Positions 45,601 to 57,707 of a stretch of 64,000 nt of DNA are shown here, piece by piece; position 1 is the stretch's first letter; each line of letters opens with the position of its first letter. The translations under genes were made by a program, and so were the position numbers. Under the pieces are notes generated by a model. That model was not told where the DNA came from, did no database searches, and worked only from the letters and a program-made list of their open reading frames with translations. This stretch comes from Impatiens glandulifera (lineage: Eukaryota; Streptophyta; Magnoliopsida; Ericales; Balsaminaceae), in assembly GCF_907164915.1 (NCBI RefSeq), contig NC_061867.1, positions 37,857,338 through 37,921,337 on the forward strand. Direction: 5' to 3'.

Positions 45601-46359
45601 GGAAAGAAACTGTCTAATCTTCAAAGGAGCCACAGAGGTTGGAATTCTGTAGCAAAGGGTGGGCGCAAACATCACGATTGGAAACCAATCGCACAGGAAC
45701 AGGGGCTTGAAGATAATTGCTCAAACAAGAAAGGGTTTAAGCAATTTTGGAACGGTCTGTAGCTACGAAAGCTCCTCCAGAATGAACACTTGATTCAAAC
45801 GGCGAGAAAGAAGTTCAATGGAGACGTACCCGCGTCTCGCGGTGTGGATTGATGTCCCGACCGAGGTCCGAACTAACCTGTAAGTGAAAAGTGAAAAGAG
45901 GAGGGCGACCAACGCCGATTCAACGTTAGGTCTCTAGAGAAGGGGGTTTTGACAAAATGCTCCGATCGACGGTAGGAGAAGATGACCGCGATCATTCCTT
46001 GCACAACAGAACACGTTCTAGAAGGCGCACGTCAACCGATCGAAGGTGCTGGAGGATGGCGGTCGACTTCCGATAAAGAAGCGCGGTCGCGGGGAGAATC
46101 CGTGTCGTTTGTGTCGTTCGTGTCGATCGTGACGATCGTACCGACAACGACCCAAATATCCAATCCAGTAACTATAATCGTGATATCTCGCGATTCCTCC
46201 AGCCAAATTGAAATTCCTTCGGTCAGATTGTATGGGGAAAAGAGACGCACCTGTTGAAGAAATTTGAGATCAATTCGACGTCGGAAGCTCAGGCGGCGTT
46301 GATGTGCCGGTCGTGCCCGAAGTGAAAAAAAGATCTCCAGAGAAAATTTCTCTCTCTAA

Positions 46360-48400
46360 TTGCGTTATTTGAGGTTTTTATTATTATTATTATATTTACA
46401 TTAAATAAAATTTAGTTCAAAATTAAATAGCAAAGATAATTTTTATTAATTGTTAGTCCATTTCAACTTAAAACATTTTAAGTGTAAATTAAAACTATAA
46501 TTATTAGTTTTTTTTAGAAATTAGTTCTTATAATTTGAGTTATTTAGAGAATTAAATATGATAAATTTATTAAAAGCATCTTTTTGATTATTTATTATAA
46601 TTTTGCGAACTTCAATAAATATAAATTAGTAAATTAATTGTATCTTTTAAAAATATTCTAGATTAAATAAAATTATAGAAAGAAAATAAAAATAAATAAT
46701 AACATTTAAAAAAATCAAGTTGGTATTTTTTATTAATATATTATATTTTTAGATCAAATATTAAATATAAAATATATGAAAAAAAAAAACATATATATAT
46801 ATATATATATATAACATATAAAACTTAATTATATATAATTTTAGTTTATACAAATTTATTATATATTGTACAATTCTTTTAAAAAATATAATAAATTTAT
46901 TTATATATTTATTTAAAGTTGTTTAAGTATATGATAAAAAAAATATTTATATAACTCTTAATTAGCATAACTTATCAACAAATCCAAATTTTTTTTCTAT
47001 CAAACAAACACATTCTAATAGTTGTTTAATTTTTTTCATATGATAAGAATATTTTTTTGAAAAGTAATGAATAAATCTACAATTTAAAAAGTGAATTTAT
47101 TTAGTTCATTTTATTTTCTCTAACCTATTATTCTGTCCTCAACCCGAATGCAATTGTTTCTATTAATGGTCCTCTCATCTAGTTTATTTTTTATTTAATA
47201 TACTTTATATTTTATATATAATTATAATTCTTAACAGAAATCAATCCGAATATTCGTTTTGGATAAAAGTTATTTAGTTATTTAAATTTTTTAATATTAA
47301 CTTATTCATTTTTTTCTTTGAAATAAAGATTTAAAAAATTAAATTCTAATACTTTTTTTCTTTTAATTAAGAATAACTAAAATAAACCCTGACGTTTTGG
47401 TCTTTTTGATCAACTCTTACCTGGCGATGTTAATATTAATTTATTCTAATTTTAGAACATCAATTATAATATAAATAATTCAATCTAGCTATATTTAGTA
47501 ATAAATTATGATCCAATGCATTATCATTTAGGAATTTTAGAAATATTTAGTTGTAGAAATAAATAAAAACTGATTTAGTCTGAAAGTTCAATAAAGAGAA
47601 ACAATTATAATTTATTTATTTCATTATTTTTTAAGATATTAATTTAAATAACAATACCACACACGTCAACTTAAGTTTGAGAAAAAAATAAAAAAAAAAT
47701 ATCTCATCATCTATTTTCATATTGTTTTTTATGATGTGTAATTTTATATATTGTATCTGATGTAATATTCAAATGTCTTTAAAAATTTCTTTTGACCAAA
47801 TATAAAAAAGTTGTCAAAAAAGTTAAATTACTTGGTAGTTATGAATGTGAACATTTAAAATTTTAAATAGGCATTCAACATTAAATAATTAATTAAAAAT
47901 TGTTACATGTGGCTATATATATATATGTTGCTTTTGTAGAAATAAAAGAGGTTCTCCCAACGCTAAAAGTGAGACCAATTCTCCATTTTCCATTTTGAAC
48001 TTTTAATTTATCCCAAAAATTCAAATAAAAAGAAATAAAATTAAACACATTTGGTAGTTGCACATTAAGGGTGATTATCATTCATATGTTTTATTTTCAA
48101 TTAACTTAATTGGAAAGCAATTGAATTGAAGTCATTGGATGGTCTCTCACACATTAGTCAATATGCATGCAATGCTAACTAGTAAACAAATATTGGTCTA
48201 GGAACTTTATTCTTAATTTCCTTTAAACAAAAAATCCTTCAATGTGAATAATATTAGTTGGTATTTAAAAAAAAAATAGTCACATTGTTTTTGCCTGGAG
48301 CATTTAGTCCTTACTTTAGACCCCAAAATTGGAAACTTAAAAGACCATAATAATCATATCTGTCAACAATACATCATTAATATAAAGATGCTTTCATACT
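46360..48400. other. AT-rich intergenic region upstream of the VPE gene
   Basis: No gene seen. It contains an (AT)n run at about 46791-46812 and otherwise long A/T-rich sequence. This separates the transposon nest from the only host gene. Confidence 0.6.
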
Positions 48401-48505
48401 TCAATTCCATAGAGCATGCATAGATTTATCAGTTAAAGAAATAAATAATTAATTACTTATTCAAAACCATATACTCTACTTGTCCATCAAGCACCAATTC
48501 TCTCC

Positions 48506-48512
48506 TATAAAT
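48506..48512 (+). promoter_or_regulatory. Putative TATA box of the VPE gene
   Basis: TATAAAT, in CTCCTATAAATTCACC, lies about 80 bp upstream of the chosen ATG at 48588. A start some 30 bp downstream would give a 5' leader of about 50 bp. Confidence 0.6.
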
Positions 48513-48587
48513 TCACCACAAATCAGTGTTTCTCTTCCACCACATCTCTTCATAATTATCAAATCCATAACTTTGAAACATACAACT

Positions 48588-50666
48588 ATGTTTCTTCAAG
48601 TTGGATTAATACTTTCTTGCCTCCTTCTTTCCTTTCCAATCTCCATTCAACCATTCTCAGTTCCTCTTCCTGCTCCAGAGAATGGAATGAATAATCGACC
48701 CTCAATGTCCTCTCGAGCTTCTCGTGCTTCGGCGAATGGAACAAAATGGGCAGTTCTTGTAGCTGGCTCCAAGGGTTATGAAAATTACAGGCATCAGGTA
48801 ATAATCAATGTAGTTATTATATTTAATTGTCATTTTTTTCATAACCATATTTGATGTATTTATGATGATATTTTCAACTGCTATATAGTCTGACGTGTGC
48901 CATGCCTACCAAATACTTAAAAGAGCTGGAATGAATGATGAAAATATAATAGTATTCATGTATGATGATATTGCGTTTGATGAGAGCAATCCTCAACCTG
49001 GTGTCATCATTAATCACCCTCAAGGCCCCAATGTCTACAAAGGAGTACCTAAGGTTGATTCAATTTCATTACTTACACAAGTTTATTCATAATTTTTCTT
49101 CAAATTTATTCCCTGATTTACAAATTAATATGTTTCTTGATCAGGATTATACTGGAGTTCAAGTTACAAAGGATAATCTATACGCTGTTCTACTTGGAAA
49201 CAAAAGTGCTCTCAAAGGAGGAAGTGGCAAGGTCTTGAAGAGTGGCCCAAACGATCACGTATTCATATATTACACCGATCATGGAAGCCCTGGCATTATC
49301 GGTTAGTCACTAATTTAGTTTCCTTTAACAAAGAAAAGAAGAAAAAACACTAACATTATTAATGAATAGGGATGCCCGTTGGTGACTACGTTTACGCCCA
49401 TGAGCTGAATCAGGTCATGAAGAAAATGCATGCCGCCAAGTCCTACAAAACCCTGGTAGATGATATAAATAGAATACAATCTATTTATGTATCTATAGTT
49501 ATTGTTGTTAAAAATTGGTACAAATGTAGGTGTTCTATCTAGAGGCGTGTGAGGGAGGAAGTATGTTCGACGGATTGCTTCCGGAAGGGATGAACATATA
49601 TGCAACCACGGCGGCTAACTCAACTGAGGATAGTTATGCATATTACTGTCCTGAAGACAGTTTTAACAGTCTTCATGATTATCCAACTTGTTTAGGAGAC
49701 TTGTACAGCATTTCTTGGATGGAAGACTGGTACAGACTTCTTTTTTCATGTTTCTCCTCTTAATTTCAACAAAATAACAGCTCTAACATTTAGTAATTAT
49801 TTTTTCTTAATTGTCTAGTGACAAGCATGATTTGCGCATTCAAACTCTGAAGAACCAATATGAAGCGGTAAGATTGATAATAAGTTAGGAAATTCTTAAT
49901 TGATTAGTTAATGTTTAAGAATTTGAAAATTGATGACAGGTTAAGAAGAGAACAAAGAGTAAGGGTACTGTTGAAAATCCAGGCTCCCATGTTATGCAAT
50001 ATGGGAAATTGAAGATTAATATGGACACCCTCTCTACTTACATGGGATCAAAACCATTTCATCGCTCTTACACAACCGTCAATTATTCCTCCTCGGCCCT
50101 GTCTCCGTCCAGCTCTATGTATAATAGAAATGTCAACCAACGAGATGCAGACCTCCTACATTTTACGTACAAGGTTCTCTTCTTCTTCTTCTTTTTCGGT
50201 GTACTTGTTTATTTTTACTGTTTTTTAACCCACAAGATCATTTTCCAGCTCCGCAACTCGCCAAGAGGGTCTTCCAGGTGGATTGAAGCTGAAAACAAAG
50301 TTTCTATAGAGATGAAACAAAGGAAGCACGTGGATAAAAGAATGTCGAACATAGTTCAACAATTGTTTGGTCCTGACAAGGTGAAGACTATTCTTGAAAG
50401 CACCAGACGACAAGGCCAGGCGCTTGCAGATGACTGGACTTGCTTTAAGGCGTCGGTAAGCATGACTAGTCTATACATATATCATTGTTTTATTTTGACA
50501 CTTTTGGTTGGTGTATTAGGTGAGAGCTTATGAAGAAAATTGTGGAGCTTTATCTAACTACGGGAGGAAATATACCCGAACCTTAGCTAACATGTGCAAT
50601 GCGGGTGCAAGCACCCAACAAGTGGCTAAGGCTGCAGCTAAAGCATGCAGCATGGCTGTTTCTTGA
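48588..50666 (+). CDS. VPE: Vacuolar processing enzyme (legumain, asparaginyl endopeptidase)
   Basis: Cysteine protease of peptidase family C13. It cleaves after Asn (and Asp) and matures vacuolar and seed proteins; plant VPEs also act in programmed cell death. Nine exons with GT-AG borders: 48588-48797, 48889-49053, 49145-49301, 49370-49455, 49530-49729, 49819-49867, 49940-50173, 50249-50455, 50520-50666. They give 484 aa without a stop, the usual VPE length and exon number. Residues 1-22 are a signal peptide ([14 protein letters not shown]). [18 protein letters not shown] opens the protease. The catalytic His is in YYTDHGSPG (about 171) and Cys in [11 protein letters not shown] (about 213). 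The propeptide-like C-terminal domain ends the protein. Odd points are Gly instead of the common Ser after EACE, and DHGSPG instead of DHGGPG. Subtype not assignable from sequence alone. The ATG was chosen because it opens the signal peptide. Confidence 0.95.
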
Positions 50667-51540
50667 TGAACAAAAGTTTTAAGATTATTAATTTCATTAA
50701 TGTTTTATCATTATTAGAAATTGATAAAAGAAAAAGTGGATGAATGGAGAAAAATCAAATTGGGTGCTAATAGCCATTATATATAGTTTATAAATGAAAA
50801 AAATGTCAATTTTATTAGTTCACGTGATGTAGGAGGCATTAACTAACCAACATATACATTTTGAGAGTCTTAACAAGAATTCATTTTTTTTAATTAATAT
50901 AATTTCAACATATATTTTTTATTAACATTCCTAAATAATAAAACAAACAACTTTTACCTTTCTTATTTTCTTATTACCCTAATTCAATAAACGGTCACAA
51001 AATAAACATACCTACATAATATTAATAAAAATTCATATAATAATATTATAAATTATTATATAGCAGCAAAATGCATCATTTCATACCTCCCAAATTCAAA
51101 ATATTGCATCATTACTTACATCTATACAAATTCATAATACTGCATTCATTACATACATCTACCCAAATTTAAAAATCTATCTTCTTACAAAAATTTCATA
51201 TACCAAAACCTACCAATTCACTTAGTAAGCTTATCTTTTCCAAACAATTTTTTTTTTGTTCATTGACTGCATCTTATAGTTGTCTAGTTGAAATAGTCGG
51301 TATACCTCTCCACATCAAGCCTGGTGACTTTATACCGTGTTGTAATTGAGTACCACCAATAATTACTGGTCCATCTATATCTCTACTTTCACCAATTTCT
51401 ACATCTCTATCATTGCCAGTATTTTAACCTGAATATGTAACTACTTTAATATTTGTACCAATTAATGTAATGATTGATAAAAAAAATATCATTTTAAAAT
51501 ATACAAACCTAAATTAATATCATGAGTTATAATTTTTTTA
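50667..51540. other. VPE 3' flank, AT-rich, no further gene
   Basis: No canonical AATAAA close to the stop. AT-rich variants (TTTATCATTATT, TATAAATGAAAA) at 50700-50800 could serve for polyadenylation. From 50880 on, low-complexity AT sequence. Confidence 0.5.
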
Positions 51541-51549
51541 ATATTACCT

Positions 51550-52540
51550 AAAATATTCTGAATTAGACTAGAGAATTCTCCTTGTCAGGATTGCCTTTGT
51601 GAGGATTGGCCTTGTGAGAATGGTCTTTGAGAGGATTGACCTTGTGTGAATGGTCTTTGTGAGGACTGGCCTTATGAGAATGGTTTTCGTGAGGATTGGC
51701 CTTGTGAGAATGGTCTTTGTAGGACTGGCCTTGTGACCATGGTGGTTGTGGGATTTGCCTTGTGACAATGGTGGTTGTGGGACTTGTCCTTGTGAAGATT
51801 GTCCTTGTGTGTATGTGCTTGCACCATAAAAAACTATAATTTAGACATTAAATTTTTTAAAATTAATATTTACACATTAAATTACCTAAACCATCGCTTG
51901 GAGAAGCATTGACAATTTCATTACCAGATATAGTATTGCATCCTTTTGTGGTATGTCCTTCTTTTCCAAAATTAGTGCAATGCATTTTGCTTCCTCTTCT
52001 TGACCTTTTTCCATGAGATTTTGGTTCTTCTGGAGTTCTCTTTCTATTTGTCTATAAAGTGGTCTCCACTATTTTGGTGGTGAAATTTTCTCTTTAATAT
52101 CACTGTTTTAAAATTATGGTCCTCTCAATGTTTGTATATCAATCATGTATGATTTTAGATAAGTATCCTTCTTATACCAATGAGAAATATAATCTTCAAT
52201 ATTATCACTTGAATGATATTCCAAAGTCTACAAGAGAATTTTTCTTGATAAGGTCTATCGTGTGTCTATGATCACCCAAAGTTATTTCATAACCTATACC
52301 ACCATTCAAATCCAAGTGACATTCGTGATATCTAGATTTATTCAACTCAAATACTTTTTTAGTCTTAGGCGATATATTTTGATGCCATTTTTGAATTGAT
52401 CTTCTCTTCCTTGAAATTGTTTTTGCGACCATTAACCTGATCATTTCTAACATATTAATGATGAGTTTTTCTCTCGGAATTATAATTGATTCATTAAAAG
52501 CCTCACACATGTTGTTTTCAATTACATCACATTATCTTAT
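51550..52540 (-). pseudogene. Mutator-like (MULE) transposase, carboxy-terminal remnant
   Basis: On the minus strand, 52540-52205 reads VIENNMCEAFNESI, LIINMLEMIRLMVAKT, and later ITLGDHRHTIDL. That matches the end of the MULE transposase domain. The SWIM finger follows in another frame as FSCRLWNII, with its first cysteine replaced and the rest deleted. YISHWYKKDTYLKSYM then leads to a basic tail and a zinc knuckle (MHCTNFGKEGHTTKGC, near 51990-51940). A probable intron (donor near 51886) leads to a Gln/Ser-rich end made of repeated QGQSSQRPFS decapeptides (51800-51570), with stops and a frameshift. The DDE catalytic core is not visible upstream. Clearly non-functional; terminal repeats not identified. 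Confidence 0.75.
51565..51800 (-). repeat. 30-bp minisatellite encoding QGQSSQRPFS repeats
   Basis: About six diverged copies of a 30-bp unit with core TCACAAGGCCAATCCTCAC (minus strand), forming the carboxy tail of the MULE transposase remnant. Confidence 0.7.
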
Positions 52541-52559
52541 TACGCTTTTACATGTACTA

Positions 52560-54484
52560 ATTTAAAATTTGTACGGCCAAGCCTAAAATGTCTATGATAT
52601 AGAACTTCACTTTCGTTCCTCATCTCACAAGATATGACAACATCCTATACAGATAGTCTTCTTATCTATTTCTTAAGATAACTTATGTAGAAAAATTATT
52701 TTTTCATATGGGTTATGTCTACCATTTAAGTCCCTCGTTGCGTCCCTTCATGGGTTGAGCACTCGAGTCGATAAGTAAGACATGAGACCAACCAATTTTG
52801 GATGGTACAAATCATGCTTATAAAAGGGGAAATTTGAATGAATAAATAAAATAGACATGCATAAAAAAAAAGGCATGGGTGACGAATAAACATCATACAT
52901 TTTCCCATGAAGTATCTAGACATGTAATTTTATTTAAAATAAATAAATTAACATTAGTTTGAGATATATTTTAAATTGAAAAGAATATTATATTATCAAT
53001 AAGGTTGGAACAATTTCTTAAATTTATTTATCACCTAAAAATTTGTTGTGTATATAAGATTTTGTAAACTTGTGTCCTATTTATCCAAACATAATAAAAA
53101 GATTAAAACCTATTTAAGATATAATTTTCCTCCATAATTATATTGGGGATATATTTGAGAAAATTGTCTCTCTAGCTTCGCAACATTTCATTCAAAGAAA
53201 ATATGCAATGTGAGTGTGACGGGGCCAAGCCAAATACAATTTTGAACCGATTTCCTCACGACTTATACGACGATGTAGAGACCTCTTACGCAAAAGGAAA
53301 TTTTGTTCGATGAAGAAAACAAACGATTCAAATTGTCCACCTGGAAATCCATCCGCTGCAAATGCGGACAGATATTAGAACCTCCATTTTCAAACCTCTC
53401 AAAGACATATAACATCTCATGTAGAAGAGGATGTAGATGAGAGTTAGCCATTTCATTATGTCAATGTATTGATTTTCATCTCCTTTAATTCATTAGGAAT
53501 TTCATCGTCGAATAACGGATTGTCGTCTTCTTCCTCCGGTGGTTTCTCTAACAAACCGGAGGACCTACCTAGAATTCATGACCTCAATTGACATGATTTT
53601 TTGATTAATCAACCATATAATTCTGTAGGCTCATACATATCCATAAGTCATGATTTCATCCTCATAAAGCTTTGCCTCCTCTAGTAATACGTGCACTTTA
53701 GAACCTCACCACCTTCATGACCATCGACAAAAGGAGATTGATTCAGATGGAATTTATTGTTTATCATCCGTGATTTAATCATTTTTTTTTGTTTCCAATC
53801 TTTCTAGTATGTATACTAGATTCATGATTCTTAAATAATGAAAGTAGATCTTCGATTTTGGTCTCGTCAAAGCTTCACGACAATGTAGAAACATTAAAGC
53901 GTCATATGGAAACATATTTGGGACGGTCACATGAAACTGGATACATTGTATATAAAAGAATATATAAATATGAGAAATGATTAAGGCAACTACTAACAAA
54001 AGGAGTGAAGGTAACGGATCCGACGTGGCATGCCACTTCGGATATAGAGATAGAAAATAATAAAATAAAATTGCTAAAAAAGAGTTTTTCGCTCACTGTA
54101 ATTCATCCCCGTCCCTGTATTCCTCTATCTATTAATGCAAAAGGGTTTCTCTCAACGTGACTATATTTCCTAGCTCTTTCAAAACAAAATGTTACGAAAT
54201 CACTCCCATATGTACCTTCGATCCCCAATCCAACTTTCGCGAATCGAAAAAAGCTCTCATTGTTGTTAGAAAGTAGTATGTTCTTAAGACAAAACCCTAG
54301 TTTGTTCTTAGTATTGTAGTTTGTTTTTTCATAGTATTTAAATAATTATATGAATAATGAAATCGATAATATATATGAAAACAATGTTTTTTTTAATATG
54401 AATAGGTTTATCAAACTGAAGGTAACACATTTAAAACTATATTTATGAAGTACTGACAAAAATGATAGTTTCATAGTTTCAAAG
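52560..54484. other. No recognisable gene
   Basis: AT-rich to mixed sequence. Short open frames on the minus strand (52726-52923, 53263-53451, 53775-54096) have no domains. The patch 53200-53460 is less AT-rich and may be decayed coding sequence of unknown origin. Confidence 0.4.
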
Positions 54485-55141
54485 CACTAGGAGAAAAAGC
54501 GCTTTCGGTAGCTGTTATAAATATATTCCTATCAGTAACGGTAGTATTTCACCGTTACTGATAGAAATATATTTGTAACGGCTATATACAGCCGTTACTG
54601 ATTATATATGTCTGTAACGGCTCTTAGATTGGAGTCACCGTTATACATAGATAATCTCTTTTTCGTTTTTTAGTTAAAATATCTGTAACGGTTTTGTCAT
54701 ATCACTGTTACAAAATCAATATAAATTGATGCATAATAACCTTTTTTTTTCAAGTATAAGAAGAAATCTGTATATATTAATTAAAAAAAATAGAATGAAT
54801 TGTTATTTCAGAAATATGAGAAGAAGGATGTATATGAATAAATAAAAATTTACTTAAGTTTTGCATTTGTTATTATTTGTATACAATTTACAAAACTTTC
54901 TTTATTAATTATTGTTTATATATTCTCACATTTTTTTAATTAAAAAAATATTTTAAATAATAATTATTTATAGATTAAATTTTTATGATTTTATTCAATC
55001 AATTATTATTATATTGATGTTTTTATATTAATTAAATTTAATTTTACTAGTATAATATAAAAATTGAGTGGAGGTGTATATTTAAAAACTTTTGAACTCA
55101 TTTGAATATTTTATACATATATTTAATTTGGAAAATAATAA

Positions 55142-55142
<1 letters not shown>

Positions 55143-55190
<48 letters not shown>
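55143..55190. repeat. (AT)n microsatellite
   Basis: A run of TA dinucleotides over about 48 bp inside CACTA-3. Confidence 0.95.
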
Positions 55191-55193
<3 letters not shown>

Positions 55194-56169
55194 TTCAATC
55201 ATAAATAACTGTTTATATATATAATAATTTTAAAATTTTATATTATTATATTACAATCTTATTATAGCCCACCTACTATATTAAATGAAGATAAATTGAA
55301 AATAAATTCTTTCATATATTTAAAATACAGTGTATATATTTAAAATTTTATATTATTCTGGAAATTTTAAAGCTGCTATTGCCTCAAGGCTGCCACCTCT
55401 GCCCACACCGTCGCGTCTTCCGCCTATTAAAATTAAAATACATTTTATTTTGTTAAAATATCTGTAACAGTTTTGTCATATCACTGTTATAAAAGTTGAT
55501 GTATATCTGTAACGACATCATTCTATAACCGTTACAGAAAACGCATTGAAAGAAACGATTCAAATGGTGCTTATCTGTAAGGGTTTTGTCATATCACCGT
55601 TACAAAAGTTGAAGTATATCTGTAACGGTATCAATATATAACCGTTACAGAAAACGCATTTAAAGAAACGATTCGAAGGGTTCTTATCAGTAACGGTTTT
55701 CTCATATCACCGTTACAAAAACTTAGGTATATCGGTAACGGTATCATTAATGCCGTTACAAATTCTTAAAATAAAATCGCCGTTACAAATTCTTAAAATA
55801 AAATCCTCCAGGTCGCTTTCTTTTTTCCTTCTCTCTTTCTTCTCTCTTCTTTGTGATCCGTTTCTTCTTCTCCGCAAGCATCAGTTGAAGTCGCCGTCGT
55901 TGATCATTCGCCGTCAATCAGGTAAGTTTTCTTCTTCTCTCTCTTCCGCCGGGTTCAATCAGATCTCCTCCATCATTCGCCGCGCCTCCGTTGATCAATC
56001 GCAGTTCATCTTCTTTCCTTCTCCGTTTACAGCATCAAAGAGTAAGTTCATCGCCCCTGTAAACATAGATTTGAGATTGACGAATGATTGTTATTCTTTT
56101 CATATTTGTTATTTAGGTTTCTTCGCCGACAGTTTTTCGCCGCCAGTTCTTCACCGCCGCTAGGTATGT

Positions 56170-57707
56170 TCTTTCAACTAAATCAAAATTAAAATCAAAA
56201 TCAGCTTCTTTATCTATTGTATTATTCAATCTTTTCTCTAAAATTATTAGCCTGATATGCTCTGGGGTGTTCTAATTGAATAGCTATCTAGGGTTGGTGT
56301 TTAGGCAAATTGTTAAGCTTGTCTTTGATAGCTATCTAATTTGTTAATCTAAGATAGCTATCTGATTTGTTAAGGCACATTGTTGTAGAATGAGAATTGG
56401 GAATAGGTGGGTGGAGATTGTTGTAGGATGGGAATTGGGAATAGGTGGGTGGGTTGTATATTCAAATTATTATTATTAGAATACTGAATTATTTAATTAG
56501 TTAGGATTTGATTTAACAATGATTTACTACCCAAAGAGGAAGAAGATAGGAGCCGTGATTCCTTATATAAATTGTCTTACAGTGCAATCTTGTTACAGTT
56601 TGTAACGATTATGACACTAGTATGATATGTTATTATTATATGAATGGTTCTTTCATGTTTCTGCCTTGTCATATTTTTCAACACTGGATGTAATTGTGGA
56701 TATAGTTTCAAGGAAAGTAAGGGAATATATAATGAAGTAATTTCTGCTATATTGTGATGTGGGTGTCCCTTGAAATGAAATATATGTGTTTGATGACATG
56801 TCTTCTCTTATTTTCTCTTTCCAAGTAAGCACTAAATGGTCAAAGATCATTGACTAGTGAAGTAATATTCATTATGTTAATTCTAATTCTTATTTGAGAT
56901 AGTTAATATGATTATATTCATTAATTACTAAAAAAGATACAAAATAATGGACATGAGAAAGGTAAACTTGAAAGGTGTAGATCCTACAAATAAGTTTTTC
57001 ATGTTGAGTGTTTTAAGAAGATAAAGACTTTCCCATGTGGAGGGCTATTAAGACGAGAAGAAGATAGGACATGTTAGGCCAAACAAGTAGCAACAACAAC
57101 TCTTTGAAGGGGACTTGTTTTGAATGAAAATTGTCTTATCTTAGTGGAAAATCGGATTGCTATCTGGATTATTTAAACATTGGAATGATAGTTTGAGCAT
57201 GGTAGATAATTCATTTACATCACTTTCTTTTGTTTTTTCAACTTTCTCAAGTACTTTATTGCAACTCCATTGTATCATTGTATGAACACTGTAATAATAA
57301 TTGACTTTTTTTTTTTTTGTAATATTGCATTTGTATAATAAAATTTGAGAAGTGGTTAAAAGTTGCTATATAATCATTTAAAATGTTCAAATACGATTTT
57401 TCATGCTTGTAAAATGAAATATATGCATGAAATATGACTTTTAATTATTTATAACTGAAATATATGCATTTAATGGTTAATGTAAAACCATTTACACCTT
57501 TATGTAAAACCATTTACACTTTAATGTAAACCATTTACACAGTTGTAATGAAATTTAGTGAAATACATAAAAAATAAAAGATGATAAAAAAAGTTGTTAA
57601 AATCCTTTAGAGTGCTCGGTTTAAAGTTTAAATACGATTTTAAATGCTTGCAAAGTTAAATATGTATGCATGAAATATGATTTTTAATAAATTATATATA
57701 TATATAT
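56170..57707. other. Gene-free stretch between the CACTA-3 leader and the copia element
   Basis: No domain-bearing frame. Short duplications: GGGAATAGGTGGGTGG at 56399-56455 (twice), and three copies of TAATGTAAAACCATTTACAC at 57478-57540. Probably a decayed CACTA intron plus other repeats. Confidence 0.4.

Larger units (their letters stand above)
41378..46350 (-). mobile_element. LINE-like (non-LTR) locus, 5' leader plus decayed ORF1 region
   Basis: The minus strand holds, in order, a leader (46350-45600) with GAGAGAGAAATTTTCTCTGG and ACGATCGACACGAACGACAC words. A short basic ORF (45599-45360), long acidic/serine-rich sequence (45300-43600), an ORF at 43591-43088 and a DUF4283/zinc-knuckle ORF (42749-41964) follow. 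DUF4283 with a CCHC knuckle is the hallmark of ORF1 of plant L1-type elements. ORF2 (endonuclease, reverse transcriptase) is not present in the window on either side of CACTA-2. Boundaries are approximate. Confidence 0.6.
54485..57707 (+). mobile_element. CACTA-3: 5' end of a third CACTA element (truncated)
   Basis: The terminus CACTAGGAGAAAAAGCGC (54485) is followed by CAGTAACGGTAGT...CACCGTTACTG hairpins (54530-54720). A second cluster of TCTGTAACGG/CCGTTACAGA pairs lies at 55450-55780, between them an AT-rich insertion-like region. From 55790 a pyrimidine-rich leader and a CGTCAATCAGGTAAGTTTTC donor (about 55911) match CACTA-1. No transposase exon or 3' terminus was found before the copia element begins at 57708, so the 3' boundary is unknown; the stated end is only the next known border. 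Confidence 0.65.

Noticed and set aside
46018..46257. Overlapping frames on both strands rich in Thr/Val/Ile or Arg/His/Asp
   Set aside because: Produced by the ACGATCGACACGA-type repeats in the LINE-like leader.
48480..48587. VPE translation start upstream of 48588
   Set aside because: The upstream frame lacks an ATG (a TTG opens it) and spans the TATA box; the ATG at 48588 begins a proper signal peptide.
53263..53451. Minus-strand frame MANSHLHPLLHEMLYVF...
   Set aside because: Looks protein-like for about 60 codons, but no domain or continuation was recognised; not enough to call a gene.
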